NCBI RefSeq assembly: GCF_907164915.1
Contig: NC_061866.1
Span: 39,744,320 to 39,808,319 of the forward strand
From: Impatiens glandulifera
Lineage: Eukaryota > Streptophyta > Magnoliopsida > Ericales > Balsaminaceae
DNA: 64,000 nucleotides
Direction: 5' to 3'
Below the pieces are notes generated by a model. That model did no database searches. It saw only the letters and a program-made list of their open reading frames with translations, and had not been told where the DNA came from. A program made the position numbers and the translations under genes. Shown piece by piece: positions 32,929-46,115 of the stretch (positions are counted from its first letter, which is position 1; every line of letters starts with the position of its first letter).

Positions 32929-33693
32929 ATGTCGTCTTTCCGTCCAAAGTCGATTCAAGTGGATTTTCAATCCGTATCCTCTTTCCAATCTCCTGGAATG
33001 CATAGAATGTTTGAGTCTCTTAAAGCCTCCGGGCTTAGGAAGTTTCTTTCTCCTCATGAACTCTATCACGAACAGCTAGTCAAAGAATTTTTCGAAAACG
33101 CCGGCTTCTATCAGGATAAAGTTATTGTTGGGGCCGTGATGGGCCAGATGATCTGCATCACCGAAGAGTCCTTCGGTACGTTTTTCCAACTTCCAAAAGT
33201 AGGTATCGATGAGTTCTCAACCACTCCTACTGATCTAATGTATACAATGATGAAAGTCTTTTTCGATTCCCCTCAAGTAGACATTCATGGAAAGAAAAAC
33301 CTTCTGAAGGTTGAATATGCTCTTTTAAGCGACATCGTATCGAAATCCCTTCTTTCTAAGGAGTCTTCCTACAAGTATTGTACGAAGGTTTTTCAGATAA
33401 TGGTGGCCATCACTAGGGGTATTCCTGCCAACTAGACAAGCTTCCTCTTCGGAAATCTTGTCAGAATGGTTGTTGCTCGGAAGAAGATTTTTGCATTTGA
33501 TGGTCCTCTTAGCTCTCTTCTTTGTTTCCTTCTAAATGAACCCGGTAAGAGTTTTCCACTTCCTTCTAAAATTTTGAATTTCCAGAAGGTTTTCGATTAT
33601 GTTCAAAGGGTAGAGACGCTCAAGTCCAAGAAAAAGGAAAAGAGAAGACTCCAACTCCCCTCTAACCGCAGTCTTAGAGATCTCCTAGGTTGA
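32929..33693 (+). pseudogene. Extra copia ORF, unit B repeat 3
   Basis: Same structure, TAG at 33433-33435. Both Pro-Ala-Asn and QKVFDYV match unit A. It carries the unit-B-specific extra A that changes the C-terminus. The normal downstream sequence (gaatatttttatgatg) resumes at about 33768. Confidence 0.6.
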
Positions 33694-33976
33694 AGTCAAT
33701 CCTTTCGAAAGTAAAGTCTAGGAAGAAGAAGAAGAATAAAATTTAAATGTCTTTTTGAAAGTTCTTTTGAATATTTTTATGATGTTTTTGGGGTAAACTT
33801 ATTTTGGGTACATTGAACAATATTTTGTGTTTCTTCTGAAAACACTCATATGTGATTGACTTGGATATTTCTGAATGTCTTACTTGCATGCAAACGATTT
33901 TGTCTATTTATATGATGAATGCATGTTTTGGTATATGTATGCACGTTTCCAATTTCTTCATCAAAAAGGGGGAAAT

Positions 33977-35996
33977 TGTTGGGTCAAATTATTTTGACTA
34001 AGTGTTGAAATAATTTAATCACTGAGATTTTGATGATGAAATAACTTATGAGTTTTGATGCAGGTGTATTGAAACAATATTTCATAAGACTTGGCTCTAA
34101 TGAGGGTCATTAGACCGATTTTGGCATTCAATGCATAGAATTAGACGTACAGTCTAACTCATCGGAGTTAGACGTGTAGTCTAATGAATGCATAGAATTA
34201 GACGTACAGTCTAACTCATCGGAGTTAGACGTGTAGTCTAACAGACGTGTAATTAGACAGATGGTCTAATAGATACACGGAATTAGACGTAAGTCTAATG
34301 CATAGAATTAGACGTACAATCTAACTCATCGGAGTTAGACGTGTAGTCTAATGAATGTAAAGAATTAGACGTAAGTCTAATGAATACAGGGAATTAGACG
34401 TAAGTCTAATGTGTTCGAAATTAGACGTACCGTCTAACTCACCGGAGTTAGACGTATAGTCTAATATACTTGTAATTAGACAGATGGTCTAATAGATATT
34501 CAGAATTAGACGTACAGTCTAACTCACCGGAGTTAGACGTGTAGTCTAATATATTTACAATTAGACGGATAGTCTAATTTGTTCGGAATTAGACGTGTAG
34601 TCTAATTAGTGAAAGTTAGACGTGCGTCTAACTCTTTCAGACAAGTCTGAGGTAGAACCGGAATTAAACGTGTAGTCTAACTCAGTGGAGTTAGACATAC
34701 CGTTTAATGGTTATTGGATAATTAGACGTGTAGTCTAATTAATGAAAGTTAGACGTGCGCCTAACTCCTTTAGACAAGTCTGAGGTAGAACCGGAATTAG
34801 ACGTGTAGTCTAACTCAGTGGAGTTAGACGTACCGTCTAATGGTTATTGATAATTAGACGTGTAGTCTAATTAGTGAAAGTTAGACGTGCGTCTAACTCC
34901 TTCAGACAAGTCTGAGGTAGAACCGGAATTAGACGTGCAGTCTAACTCAGTGGAGTTAGACGTGCAGTCTAATAGTTATTGTAATTAGACGCGAGTATAA
35001 TTCTATTAAACCAGGCGGTTTAATAGACGTTTTTATTAAAAGGAGATGTGTGATTTCATTAGACTGATTTTACAATCCGTCTAACTGAAATCCGTCTAAC
35101 CGAAATACGTCTAATACTCAGTTTAAGTAGTATGTTTGGAGCTAGCATTTCTCCTACCCACGTGCTATAGTTGTACCCTACTCCTGCTCCACTTTCTAGT
35201 GAAGATTAGTACAACAACTATATGCAACCAACCAAGGAATGCCACGTAAGAGAATTTTCCTCACATTACTTGTTTTGCAGGTACATCCCTGGTGGAATAT
35301 TCGGCGCACTACCAGTGATGTACGGCCACGATCTTTGTGCTCAGAACCTGCTGTGTACAATGGAGGCTTCCTAATGGAAGAGTGCCACGTATCATTCTAA
35401 AAGATTCGACCGTTAGCTCCTGCTCAGTATTTAACAAATCTCAAGGACAACGGACAATCTGCCTTACGAATTAGCCTTAGATAACGAACAAGCAATCTGA
35501 TTTTGCAGAGAGAATAACTACTCAATCATTTTGCCTACTAAATTCATACTGTGAAACTGCTTTCTGATTGTACTGTGTGTGAATCAAGAGAGAGTTAGAA
35601 TCAAAACACCTTTAGCTGAGTGATATTTTTCATCTTGTAATTGAACAGAAAGTGTTCTGTTCAATAGTGAGCTAAGTGTGTGTAAACTGTATATGATTCG
35701 AATCATATTATAGTGAATCCTTCCGTTTGTTGGAAGAAATTGTGACGTAGAAGAGTTTCTCCGAACATCCCTAAACAAACTGTTGTGTTCTTTCATTTTT
35801 GTCATCTTTTCATATTTTATCTTGTGCTTCAAACCCAAGTAAACAATTCCGCATTGAATCTGTTTTAAGTGTTTACAAGTGTTTGCGTAGAATAGAAAGC
35901 AAATTAAATCCCTAACAGGATTTCTTTCAAACCGTTATTCATAAGCCTTCATCCTTAGCCAGACCCCCTTCTTTATCGATAAAGCCGATACTATCA
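33977..35996 (+). repeat. 3' LTR of copia, unit B, with TTAGACGT palindrome array (34133-35115)
   Basis: TGTTGGG to CTATCA, 2,020 bp. It shares with unit A the gtaagtctaatgcatagaat segment (34288 region) that unit C lacks, the variant gcgcctaac, and the ATTTT right flank. This part of unit B is therefore A-like. Confidence 0.85.
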
Positions 35997-36330
35997 ATTT
36001 TTTTTTACGAGACGATTATGCCCTTCACATTACGCGACATGATAATTTTATCAAAATATTTTAAAATAGTTACCAACGCATTTAAAATGTATATTAGGGA
36101 CATCTCATCATATTTGTATGCATGTATGTAAATCAGCTATCTTCTTTGACTCTAAATTTTTTGTTTTAAATTTAATATAATTAATTTATGTCAAATATTT
36201 TTGTTTTAAATTTAATATAATTTATTTATTTTTGGTTTAGTTTTTTGAAATTTAATGTTTTTAACAAATGTTAGGAGTTGAATATAGGCTTATAAAAAAA
36301 AGTTTCGAGCTTTTTGTTAAGGAGGCAAAA

Positions 36331-38340
36331 ATGGAAGAACAGGCTCTAAACCCTAAGAGGGCCAAGAAAACGGACGAAGCTTTGGGCGGCGCTTCTCCTT
36401 CAATCGACCAAGTACCAAACCACATTCTCGTCGATATCCTTTCTCGTCTTCCGATCAAATCCCTCATACAGTGCAGGAGCGTCTGTAAATCCTTTCTCTA
36501 TTTGATCTCCGTAGACACCGATTTCCGTTCCTTACACCTCTCAAGATCCCCTCCTGAGCTCCTATTCTACAATTCAGACTCGAAACAGATCATTCTCTTG
36601 GATTCCGACGCCGACCAAGCACACCAGCTCACTCTCCGCTTCGACGGACTTTCCGATATGATGATCGTGAACTCGAGCCGCGGCCTTCTCTGCCTCCGCT
36701 CACTTGATACCTCTTTTCCCTTTTGCGTCATTAATCCCATCTCTCTGGAATTCACTCTTATCCCGAATCCCGTGGTGATCGACAGTGAAGACCCTGTTTC
36801 TTTGATGGTCGGATTTGGGTACAGTCCCATGTCCGATAAATACAAGATTATAAAGGTATCAAAGTCTCTCGATTCAACTGGTAAAAACTGTTTTCATACC
36901 GACATTTATACAATCGGATCACCTTCTTCTTCTTGGAGGAGAATTGAAGATGCTCCAATACAAGAGATTACACAGTGTTTTTCAACGTTCCTTGGTGGAC
37001 GTTTATATTGGATAATGAACGAGACTGCATCTATCTATTGTTATGGGTTCATGATTTATTTCGATTTTGATAGTGAAACATTTGGAACAGAAACTTTGCC
37101 CCCTCCTTTTGACATCTCCCGATACAGAGATAATGTGACAGTTGTTAACTTTGGTGTGTTTCAAGGTATGTTGAGAATAAGTGTATTGACTGATTCGGGA
37201 AACAACCCGCACATTTGGGTTTTGAAGGAGTTTGGGGTTGACAAATCGTGGTGCTTAGATGAGCTTCCTTTTTCATTTCCTGGCAAGTATATAAACAATA
37301 ATAAGTCTGAGTCATTGGTTTTTATGGCTGGTTATTATACGGTTACATACAGCCTCATTGAGAAGAAGATTGTTTATGGTAAATTGAAACCATTCTCACA
37401 TGTTCCTATCTTGCTGCCCCTTAAGGAATTACTAGTAGGAGTTGAGGTCCATCTCCTAAATTCAACTCAAAGGTAATTTAATCTATTCTCTCATGCACAT
37501 GTTTAATTATTGTATTTTTAATGAATCTCCTGTCATATTGAATCAATCTGTAAAAAGAGGGTTTTAACTTTTTTAGGTGTCTGTTTTGGCAAGTTTACTA
37601 GTTCCAACTTTAAACTTTTTATTACTTTTAACCAGCATTTTCACAAGAAATTTCTTTGAATGATTGTAGCTCACAAGAAAAAAAATTCAATCTGAATAAG
37701 AGTTATAAATGTCACTATGTAATTGGATATTACTTGTAAAAGTTGGAGAATCCATGCAATTGGATTAACGAATTATTGTAATACCAATCAATTATTTATT
37801 AGAGTCTTCTTGTATAGAATGTCAAGATGTACTACCTTGGAATTTAATTGGATCAACAAATTAATGTAATCTCAAGTCTTCAACTTTTTTCCTCTCTCAA
37901 TCCCAATTAGCGTTTTAATAATAGATAACTTTTTGAGATAGAAGATTTCATTTGTTGAATCGGATTTATCAACTTGTAACCCAAACCTTCATTCTTAACC
38001 TTTAGTGCACACTCACTTTTAACTGAACACATCCTTGAAAACTTTTGTTCTTCATTTCAATATAAAGTTCCAAAACACTACTATTCTTCTTCTTGTCAAA
38101 TGGTTTGAATCTTCCTTCCATTATCAAAACTAACAGAACAAAATATTTTTGAATAAATGATACATATATTACTTCAAATATAATCTTCTCCTAATATTGT
38201 CTTTTTCTTTCAATGCAGTGTTATGTTTTCATCTTTTAATTACATTTAGTCTTTATCTTACATTGTTGTTGATTGTTCTCAACATCAATAATGAGTGAAG
38301 TAATTTTTTTTGCAGCGAAGATGTGGAAGATGAAGTGTGA
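36331..38340 (+). CDS. F-box protein, copy B, two exons
   Basis: Exon 1 is 36331-37472 and exon 2 is 38316-38340. The donor AG/GTAATT at 37473 and the acceptor TTTTTTTTGCAG at 38304-38315 join in frame to add SEDVEDEV and a stop, giving 388 aa. The acidic ending and the polypyrimidine-AG context make the splice plausible but it is not proven; unspliced reading would stop three bases after the donor (QR end). F-box at about residues 28-67; the associated region includes GFGYSP (161-166) and Tyr171, as expected for the family. Protein sequence of exon 1 is identical to copy C. Likely an SCF substrate receptor. The copia 3' LTR ends 335 bp upstream. Confidence 0.8.
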
Positions 38341-40004
38341 TGACAAGTTAATTAGTTTCAACGGCTGGGTACACTGGAATATGGTACTACATTTTTCTAT
38401 CATGTGCTTAACTTTATTTTCTTAGCTTTTTATTTTATTTTGTTGAACATATGCTCAGTTACTCTTTGTTTGTTACAATTTTTGGGTTATAGATCTACTT
38501 ATACTGTTTGGTGATGATGGATTGATAGGTTTGAAGAGTTATTTGTTTGGTTGATGATACTATTATTATTGTAGGATAAACTCTAATACTTTCAAATTAT
38601 TATTTTATCAAATTTTGATTTGACTGATATAAGTAAGTCATTTGGAATAAGTGTGTTTAATTTTATGTTACTATTTAGGGTTTTTTGGGTTTTAAAAAGA
38701 TATTTTTTTTTATAAAATAGTGGGTTATTTAAGACTTTTTAGAATAAATTATTAAATTATATTTTTTAGAATAAATTATTAAAATGTTTTTCAAAATTAA
38801 AATTAAATTTCATAAATAAAATAATATTAATTAATTAATTTATTTATTTTAATTAATAAATAAATAATTTTATGATAAAATAAAAGATTTATTACAAATT
38901 CTTTTTTAAATTAAAAAAACCTAAAATATCTAATCTTTAAGTCTCCTTCTGCATGCATGTAAAGTAGTTTTCTACCCACTAGTTTGACTTTATATGATTG
39001 GATCATGTAGACATTCACACTATTCAATAAATTTATATTTTAGAAAAAATAATAATTTATTATTATTAAATATAAAAATATTTTTTAATTTAGTTGAAAA
39101 TATTATTTTATAATTATCACTTTTAAAATTATAATAATTTTTAAAAATTATGAATTAAAAGTTGAGTGTAGTTTTAATAATATTTAATATAAAATTTGTG
39201 ATTGAATTTGATAAAATTTTATTTTTAAGATAAAGTGAATGTAATTTTTTATATTAAAATAAATATTTTTAATTAAATTTTCTTTATACAAAAAAAAATT
39301 GTTAGTATCAAATAAATAAATATTATTATAGAAACTAGTAACCTAGCTACTTACTAACAAATTATTATTTCAAGCTTAAAAAAATTAAATTAGAATGAAT
39401 TACAGTTAATTTTAATATATCTTGCTATTTTAATATCCAAATTTTAATGTTATTAATTATACTATTTAAAAAACTTTAAGATGCATAAATAAATATATAC
39501 GAAGTTATAAAATAATAAAAAATAAAATTTTTATTAAATATTTTATACATTTAAATAAATATAAAAAAATAATTTAAATTTATCATTTATCTTTCTAGAT
39601 TATCATTATTTTAAATGCATTAACTAGTTTTAAAAATTACTTAAAATAAATTTTTGTAATATATTAAATAAAATATTTCATAAATATAAAATTCTTAATA
39701 TTTTAAAAATTTTAAACTTATGATAAATTAATCAAAATAAAAAATTTAATAATAAATTGATTAGAGATACATATCATTACAAAATAAATATTTTTTCTTT
39801 AAATATTTAATAATTATATGATTATATTGGTAGAAACAGAAATATATTAACAAACATTAATAAATTGATTAAACATGCGTATAATGATAAAATAAATATG
39901 TTACCTTGAAATATTTAATAAATATGTGGTGACAATATATAAACCATGACGCATGGCACATATCAATCATATACTAATTCATTGATGAAAAATTAAATTT
40001 ATTG

Positions 40005-40006
<2 letters not shown>
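38341..40006. other. Downstream region of F-box copy B
   Basis: Non-coding: the probable 3' UTR and then AT-rich spacer. 37540-39178 is the stretch deleted in unit A. Nothing else is recognised. Confidence 0.5.

Positions 40007-40039
<33 letters not shown>
40007..40039. repeat. (TA)n microsatellite, unit B
   Basis: About 16 TA dinucleotides at the site that holds about 46 in unit A. Confidence 0.9.
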
Positions 40040-40041
<2 letters not shown>

Positions 40042-40287
40042 CAACTAAATTAATATAAAATTAATATCATTATTGTTATAAAATTAAATTAAACAATTAA
40101 TCGGTTAACTTTTGTTGGGAGGCAAAGTTATAATAGTTTATATGGTTAATATCTTTTATTTATTCAAATAATATTATTTTATTATTTGTATTCAATTTAA
40201 AACCTTAATTTGAAATTAAAGTAATAAGTGTGGGATTATATTATTTATAACAATATAAAAACATTCTTTTATTATTAATTTATTTAA

Positions 40288-40440
40288 GAGGAGTGATAGA
40301 GAGAGGAAATTTGGTGAGGGAATGACGTGGCATAATATTATTCGCTGAAAAAATTAAATAATTTCTCATTTTTTTCTCTTTCCTCCCACTTTTACATTTT
40401 CCACTCATTCCCTCACCAAATCCCCTCACTCTATCACTCC
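40288..40440. mobile_element. MITE, 153 bp (unit B)
   Basis: Copy of the unit A MITE with the same terminal repeats and TAA on both sides (40285-40287, 40441-40443). Deleted from unit C. Confidence 0.7.
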
Positions 40441-40443
40441 TAA

Positions 40444-41858
40444 TTATTAATATTTTTATGATTAATTTTTTTTTCTAAAATATCTAATAATTTTTATTTT
40501 AAATTTTATAAAAAAAAAATATTATTAAATATCTGAATATTATATTTTCACCTCCTTAAAAAAAAGTTCGTTATTCAATCTTTACTTACCCTAATTTTTG
40601 TAATAAATTAGACTTTTTTTTTTTTTCTCTTTTACCTCCTCTTCAACTCCCATGTAACTTCCTTTTTAAAATGTTTACTAATTGATCATGGGATTATTAT
40701 TTGATTTTGAAATTCTTATTTAATAGAGATTTCGGAGATTGATATTACGGGAGAAATAATTGTTGCTCCAAATAAGCAAGTAACACCTTTTTTTTATAAT
40801 ATTAATATCATAAAAAATATACATTATTAATAATAAAAAGTTTAAGAACAGCTATAAAAAAAAAGAAGGTTTAGTCTACATTGTAGTTGCATCAGTTTAC
40901 CTTACAATTGTTAAAAGGCGAAAACAAATATAATGGTGTTAATTTTTTGCCCAATAATTTGTACATGTGTTGTTCTTTATTAATTATAAAAACTGACAAC
41001 CCACTGTACAACACATTGTTTTAATTAAATTAATAACTACTTAATTATTTGATAGGCTCTCCTAAATTCAGTTCCATTCTGGAAATGATAACTCATGATT
41101 TATTTGCTCTTGTTAATTACCAATGTGGAAGAAATCCTCCAAATTCTACAACACTCCTTATATTTTATATCAATCAATTGATTGTCCAAAAGAAGAGATA
41201 ATTATATCTGGGATTACTTTTTTGTATAATTAGTATAATTAGGTGTATGTTACTAGATGTAGTTGGTTCAAGTAAGTGAGGTGATGCACAACTAAGTGAT
41301 ATCTTGATTATCATAATCACATAATGTTTTTTTTAAGTCCATATAAATTAAAAATAAACAATTAAATCGTTTAAACCAAACAACGAAACATGACATAAAA
41401 ATAACAAAGAAAAAATAAGAAAAAACAATACTTAATAAGTTACCGAGTTTGTAAATCCTCGAAAAGAACAATTAATTCCACGACAGATGTCACTGGCTTT
41501 CCTAAACGATTCTAAAAATACATCATAATAATAGTATTATGAATGATACGCATCAAACGAGTGCGATCATTGAAAGTTCGACGAATTATCTCCATTCAGA
41601 TGGTCCACCAAATAATAATTGGGATGGTAACTCAAATATGTAAATCTTCCATATCAATTCAAATTTTCCAGTAACTATCTAAAAAACTCGGACATCACCT
41701 AATAAATCTCAATAATACTCCACAAAAATCTCCAAATACTATGAGGAAATTTTTACGTTTATCCATTCGTGTTATTCATAATTTTTTTGTTATTTTTTAA
41801 AACTCATCCCAAATATTTTTATACCCACCTCAACTCAAAATTCTAAAGATGTCCCAGA
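40444..41858. other. AT-rich non-coding spacer, unit B
   Basis: Equivalent to 23896-25308 of unit A. Nothing recognised. Confidence 0.4.
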
Positions 41859-42818
41859 TGTTAGGCGTTATGGTTGTTAAATATATGGAGAAATTGTATT
41901 GAATGATTATATTGAATTATATAGGTTATGTCTAATATATAGACATTACATTAGACTTATAGTGAAACTAATATAATAATAATAATAATATCACAATTTA
42001 TAAAATTATGAATCTTATAGATATTCAAACTCAAGATGGAAAGAACTTGAATAACTTGATGTTGAAGACGAGACTGTGAAATATTGATATTATATTTTTC
42101 AAACTTGATAAACTCGTGAGTATTAAAATTTATCAAATTACAAGATGACAGCGTGTTGACTGATAAACCAACGAATAAAGTAGAATCCAATTAGCGTTGA
42201 ATGATGGGGTGAAACAATAACTAAAAGAACTCTTATGTTACTCATGAGTGTTGACATCCCTTCATCAATAAGATAACAATGTGTTGACTGATAAATTAGA
42301 GAAAAATGTAGATCCAATGGGAGGATCATGCTAGAGTGAAATAACAACTTAAACTACTCTAATGTTACTCGTGAATGTTGAAATCCATCTAACGATAGAA
42401 TGACAATGTGTTGACTAAATAACCATAAAAAAATATCATATGATTGGATTAAGACGAAAAAAATATGGACATTGACTGTTAGGGTAAATAACAACAGAAA
42501 AAACAACTTAGAGGATATGATAGCCGGAGAATAAAAAGCATCAACAAAAATATTTAAAGGAAAAAATATTATTAAAAAATATAATATATTAATAAATTTA
42601 TGAGAGCCCTCCATCAATAACTATGACTTGGTGTGCTCAATAATGAAAACAATGCTCTAATATCATGTTAGAATAAAGAGATTGTATTGGATGATATTGT
42701 ATTTTAGAATATAGGGAAGAATTGTAGTGATTTTATATAGAATTATATAGGTTAGGTCTAATATATAAATATTATATTAGAATTATAAGAAAACTAATAA
42801 AATAATTATATTATCACA
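41859..42818 (-). mobile_element. TRIM-like miniature LTR retroelement, unit B
   Basis: Left repeat 41859-41995, right repeat from 42666, with the degenerate primer-binding site before it (gctctaatatca at 42654-42665). Same interior repeats as unit A. Confidence 0.55.
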
Positions 42819-43614
42819 ATTTATAATATTATAATAATATCAGAAAGAATGCCAATTTATCATCGAACTATAACGGAATATTTAAATATATCACTGAATT
42901 AATTTTTGTTCATTCATAGGAATGTAGTTGAGTTTAATGTTCATCTATGTCACTAGTTAACAAAACATCCAAGTTCGTTATTTTTTCCGTTAAATGATAA
43001 CACATGAAATTGACATATATTTTTTAAAATTAATATATATATATATATATTATATTATATTATATTTATTTTTATTCATAATTCTAAATAATAAAACCTT
43101 TACATTTTCAGATACATTAACCAAACAACCTATATATTTTGAGAAGCATTAACAATAATGCACTTTTTTTAAATTAATTTATTTTCAACATTTATTTTTA
43201 TTAACATTCCTAAATAAACAAACAACTTTTACCTCCCTCATCTTTTTATTACCCTTATTCACTAAAAAGTCACAAAATAAACTAAAAACATACATACATA
43301 ACATTAATAAAAAAATCATATAATAACATCATAAATTATATAGCAGCAAAATACATCCTTCTATAGATTCCAAATTCAAAATAATGCACTCATTACATAC
43401 ATCTATCCATACATCTACTCAAATTCTAATACTTCATTCGTTACATACACCTATCCAAATTTAAAAATCTAGCTCCTTACAAAAACTTCATATACCAAAA
43501 CCTACCAATTCACTTAGTAAGTTTGTCTTTTCTAAATAATTTTCTTTTTTTTCATTGACTGCATCTTGTAGTTGTCTAGTTGAAATAGTTGGTGTACATC
43601 TTCATATCAAGTCT
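42819..43614. other. AT-rich spacer, unit B
   Basis: Equivalent to 26279-27059 of unit A. It includes a short (TA)n near 43035. Nothing else seen. Confidence 0.4.
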
Positions 43615-46115
43615 GAAGGCCTTATATCGTGTTGTAATTGAGTGGCACCAATAATAACTGATCCACTTCTTAATCATCTACTTCCACCAATTTTTGCATC
43701 TCTATCTCTACCAATTCTTGTATCTCCACCTAAATGTGTAACTGTTCCAGTACCTATACCAATTAATGTAATGATTGATAAAAAAAATTATGATTTTAAA
43801 ATATATAAACCTAAAATAATATCATAAGTTATAATTTTCTTAATATTACACAAAATATTCTGAAGTAGTCTAGAGAATTCTCCTTTTGAGGATTGCCTTT
43901 GTGAGAATGGTTATTGTGAGGATTTATCTTATGAGAATGGTCTTTGTGAGGACTGACCTTGTGAGAATGGTTGTTGTGAGGATTAGCCTTGTGAGAGTGT
44001 TCTTTGTGAGGACTAACCTTGTGAGAATGGTCTTTGTGAGGTCTGGCCTTATAAGAATGGTCTTTGTGAGGACTGGCCTTGTGACCATGGTGGTTATGGA
44101 ACTTGTCCTTATGACTATGGTGGTTGTGGGACTTGTCCTTACGAAGATTGTCCTAGATAATTATCCTTGTGAGGATTTCCTTTGTGAGATTGGCCTTGTG
44201 AGAATGGTTGTTGTGAGGATTGGCCTTGTGAGAATGGTTATAATGATTGGCCTTAGGAGAATTGTATTTGTGAGGACTAGCCTTGTGACCATGGTGGTTG
44301 TGGAACCTGTCCTTATTACCATGGTGGTTGTGGGACTTGTCCTTGCAAATATTGTCCTTGTGTGTGTATGTACATGCACAATCAAATTCTATAATTTAGG
44401 CATTAAATATTTTAAAATTAATATTTGTACATTAAATTACCTAAATCATCGTTTGGAGGAGAATTGACAATTCCATTACTAGCTATAGTATTGCATCCTT
44501 TTTGTTATGTCATTCTTTTCCACAATTAGTGCAATGCATTTTTCTTCTTCTTCTTGACCTTTTTCCATGAGATTATGGCTCTTCAAGAGTTCTCCTTCTA
44601 TTTTTCATTGTCCTACCAAGTGGTCTCTCTTGTTTTGGTGGTAAAAAATTTCTCTTTAATATCACTCTTCCAAAATTCTGGTCCTCTCAAAGTTTATATG
44701 TCAATTATGTATGCTTTGAGATAAGTATCCTTCTTATACCAATGAGAAATGTAATCTTCAATATTATCACTTGAATGATAAATTTCACAAACAACATGTG
44801 TACAAGGAATACCTCTTATATTCTAAAGTCTACAAGAGCATTATTCATTGATAAGGTCTATTGTGTGTCAATGATCACCCTGAATTATTTCATAACATGT
44901 ACTACCATTGAAATCCAAGTGGCATTCGTGATATCTAAATTTACTCAGCTCAGGTAGTTTTTTTAGCCTTAGGCGATATATTTTGATGTCATTTCTGAAT
45001 TGATCTTGTCTTCCTTGAAATCTTTTTTGTGTCCATTAACCTGATCATTTCTAACATATTAAAAATGGACTTTTCCCTTAGAATTAGAATCGATGCATTA
45101 AAAACCTCATATGTTGTTTTCAATTACATCACATTTGGGTATCTCTCGGATAAAGACTTTAGTCCATATTTTTTTCGGAACAGAAATAGTTCTTCTTGCA
45201 ACACCCTCCATTAGTTGATCCAACTTTAGAATATTGACATTTCGTGGTTCTGGATATGTTAATTTTGCACAAGCCCAAATATGTAATTTAAGATCAGTGC
45301 CTTTTCATTTCTTTTACCAGTTAACATACTAGTGCCTCGCGCAAAACCTATGCTCAGCTTCGGGGAAAATATGTTTAACAGCTGCGATTAGTCCCTACAA
45401 TTATAAGAAAGTAATAAGTAGCCAAAAAGTAACCAAAATATAATAAAACAATGTAATGATAAGTAAAAAAAGAAGAAATATTACCTTTTGCATGTTTAAG
45501 ATAATTGTCAAACCAACACAATCCAAGAAACCATCACCAATGTCTTTCATTAATAGTTCAAAAATCCATCTCCATGAACCGTACTCTCAGATTCTACCAC
45601 AACTCAAACAATCGAGTACATCTGGTTGTTGTCATCTCGACCGATGACAACCGATGACAGATGACAGATAACAAATCTCCCTTACAAAAAGTTTTATAAA
45701 ATTCTTGTCAACTCTAATAATTGGTATACATCCAGACAATCAACCCTTCTTGCAAACATCAAAACAAATATAAAATCTTTTGAAAGTTAATTCATTAGTC
45801 TCTTCATCTCTTTTTACTTTCAACTCAACTGATAATCCCAGATTACTCAATTTAATTTCTTCAACATATCTCCACAAAGAATTGTACTAAAGTAATGGTC
45901 TCTTTTAATTTTTTTCAATAAATAATTATTTTGCTCTCTTAACCATTGATTGAGTAACATGAGTTTGCAATTATGTCTTGCATAATTCCTTGAGCACTTT
46001 AAGTTTAATAGTAGGTTATATCGTAATTCTATTTTAGAATTTTTTACCTACATGATAGTAGTCAATTTACCTCCATGATATATATGCGACTTATAATCAT
46101 TTCATCTGAAATAAC
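43615..46115 (-). pseudogene. MULE transposase relic, unit B
   Basis: Same blocks as in unit A, including the GLIAAVKHIFPEAEHRFCAR segment, the 90-nt intron (45395-45484), the SWIM-like GIPCTHVVC and the Ser/Gln tail minisatellite (about 43875-44370). It shares catcctttttgttatgtc with unit C, where unit A has a T run. Multiple stops. Confidence 0.75.

Larger units (their letters stand above)
30566..33770 (+). repeat. Tandem triplication, 1,076-bp unit carrying the extra copia ORF
   Basis: ORF starts at 30777, 31853 and 32929 are exactly 1,076 bp apart. At each internal joint, ttcttttgaat is followed directly by ttttcttgtacactta; in unit A these are about 1 kb apart (18790 and 17715), with short T-run homology. 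The first repeat lacks the leftmost 20-25 bp because it begins at the deletion joint. Confidence 0.95.
30487..35996 (+). mobile_element. copia remnant, unit B (gag-pol deleted, extra ORF triplicated)
   Basis: Starts TGTTGGG after GTTTT (30482-30486) and ends CTATCA at 35996. Only 79 bp of the 5' LTR remain. At 30565/30566, gtctaatgtgtt is joined to aaccgttcgg, equivalent to joining 11130 to 17738 of unit A. This removes about 6.6 kb with the rest of the LTR, PBS, gag and all of pol. Three tandem copies of the extra ORF region follow, then a polypurine tract (33963-33976) and a full 3' LTR. Confidence 0.9.
30181..36116. mobile_element. Foldback/long-TIR element, unit B, split by the copia remnant
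   Basis: Same arms as in unit A: the left arm about 30175-30486, with the five 20-bp repeats at 30361-30460; the right arm 35997-36116. A short duplicated gggagcgaaaggg in the left arm is shared in form with unit C but not with A. Confidence 0.6.
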
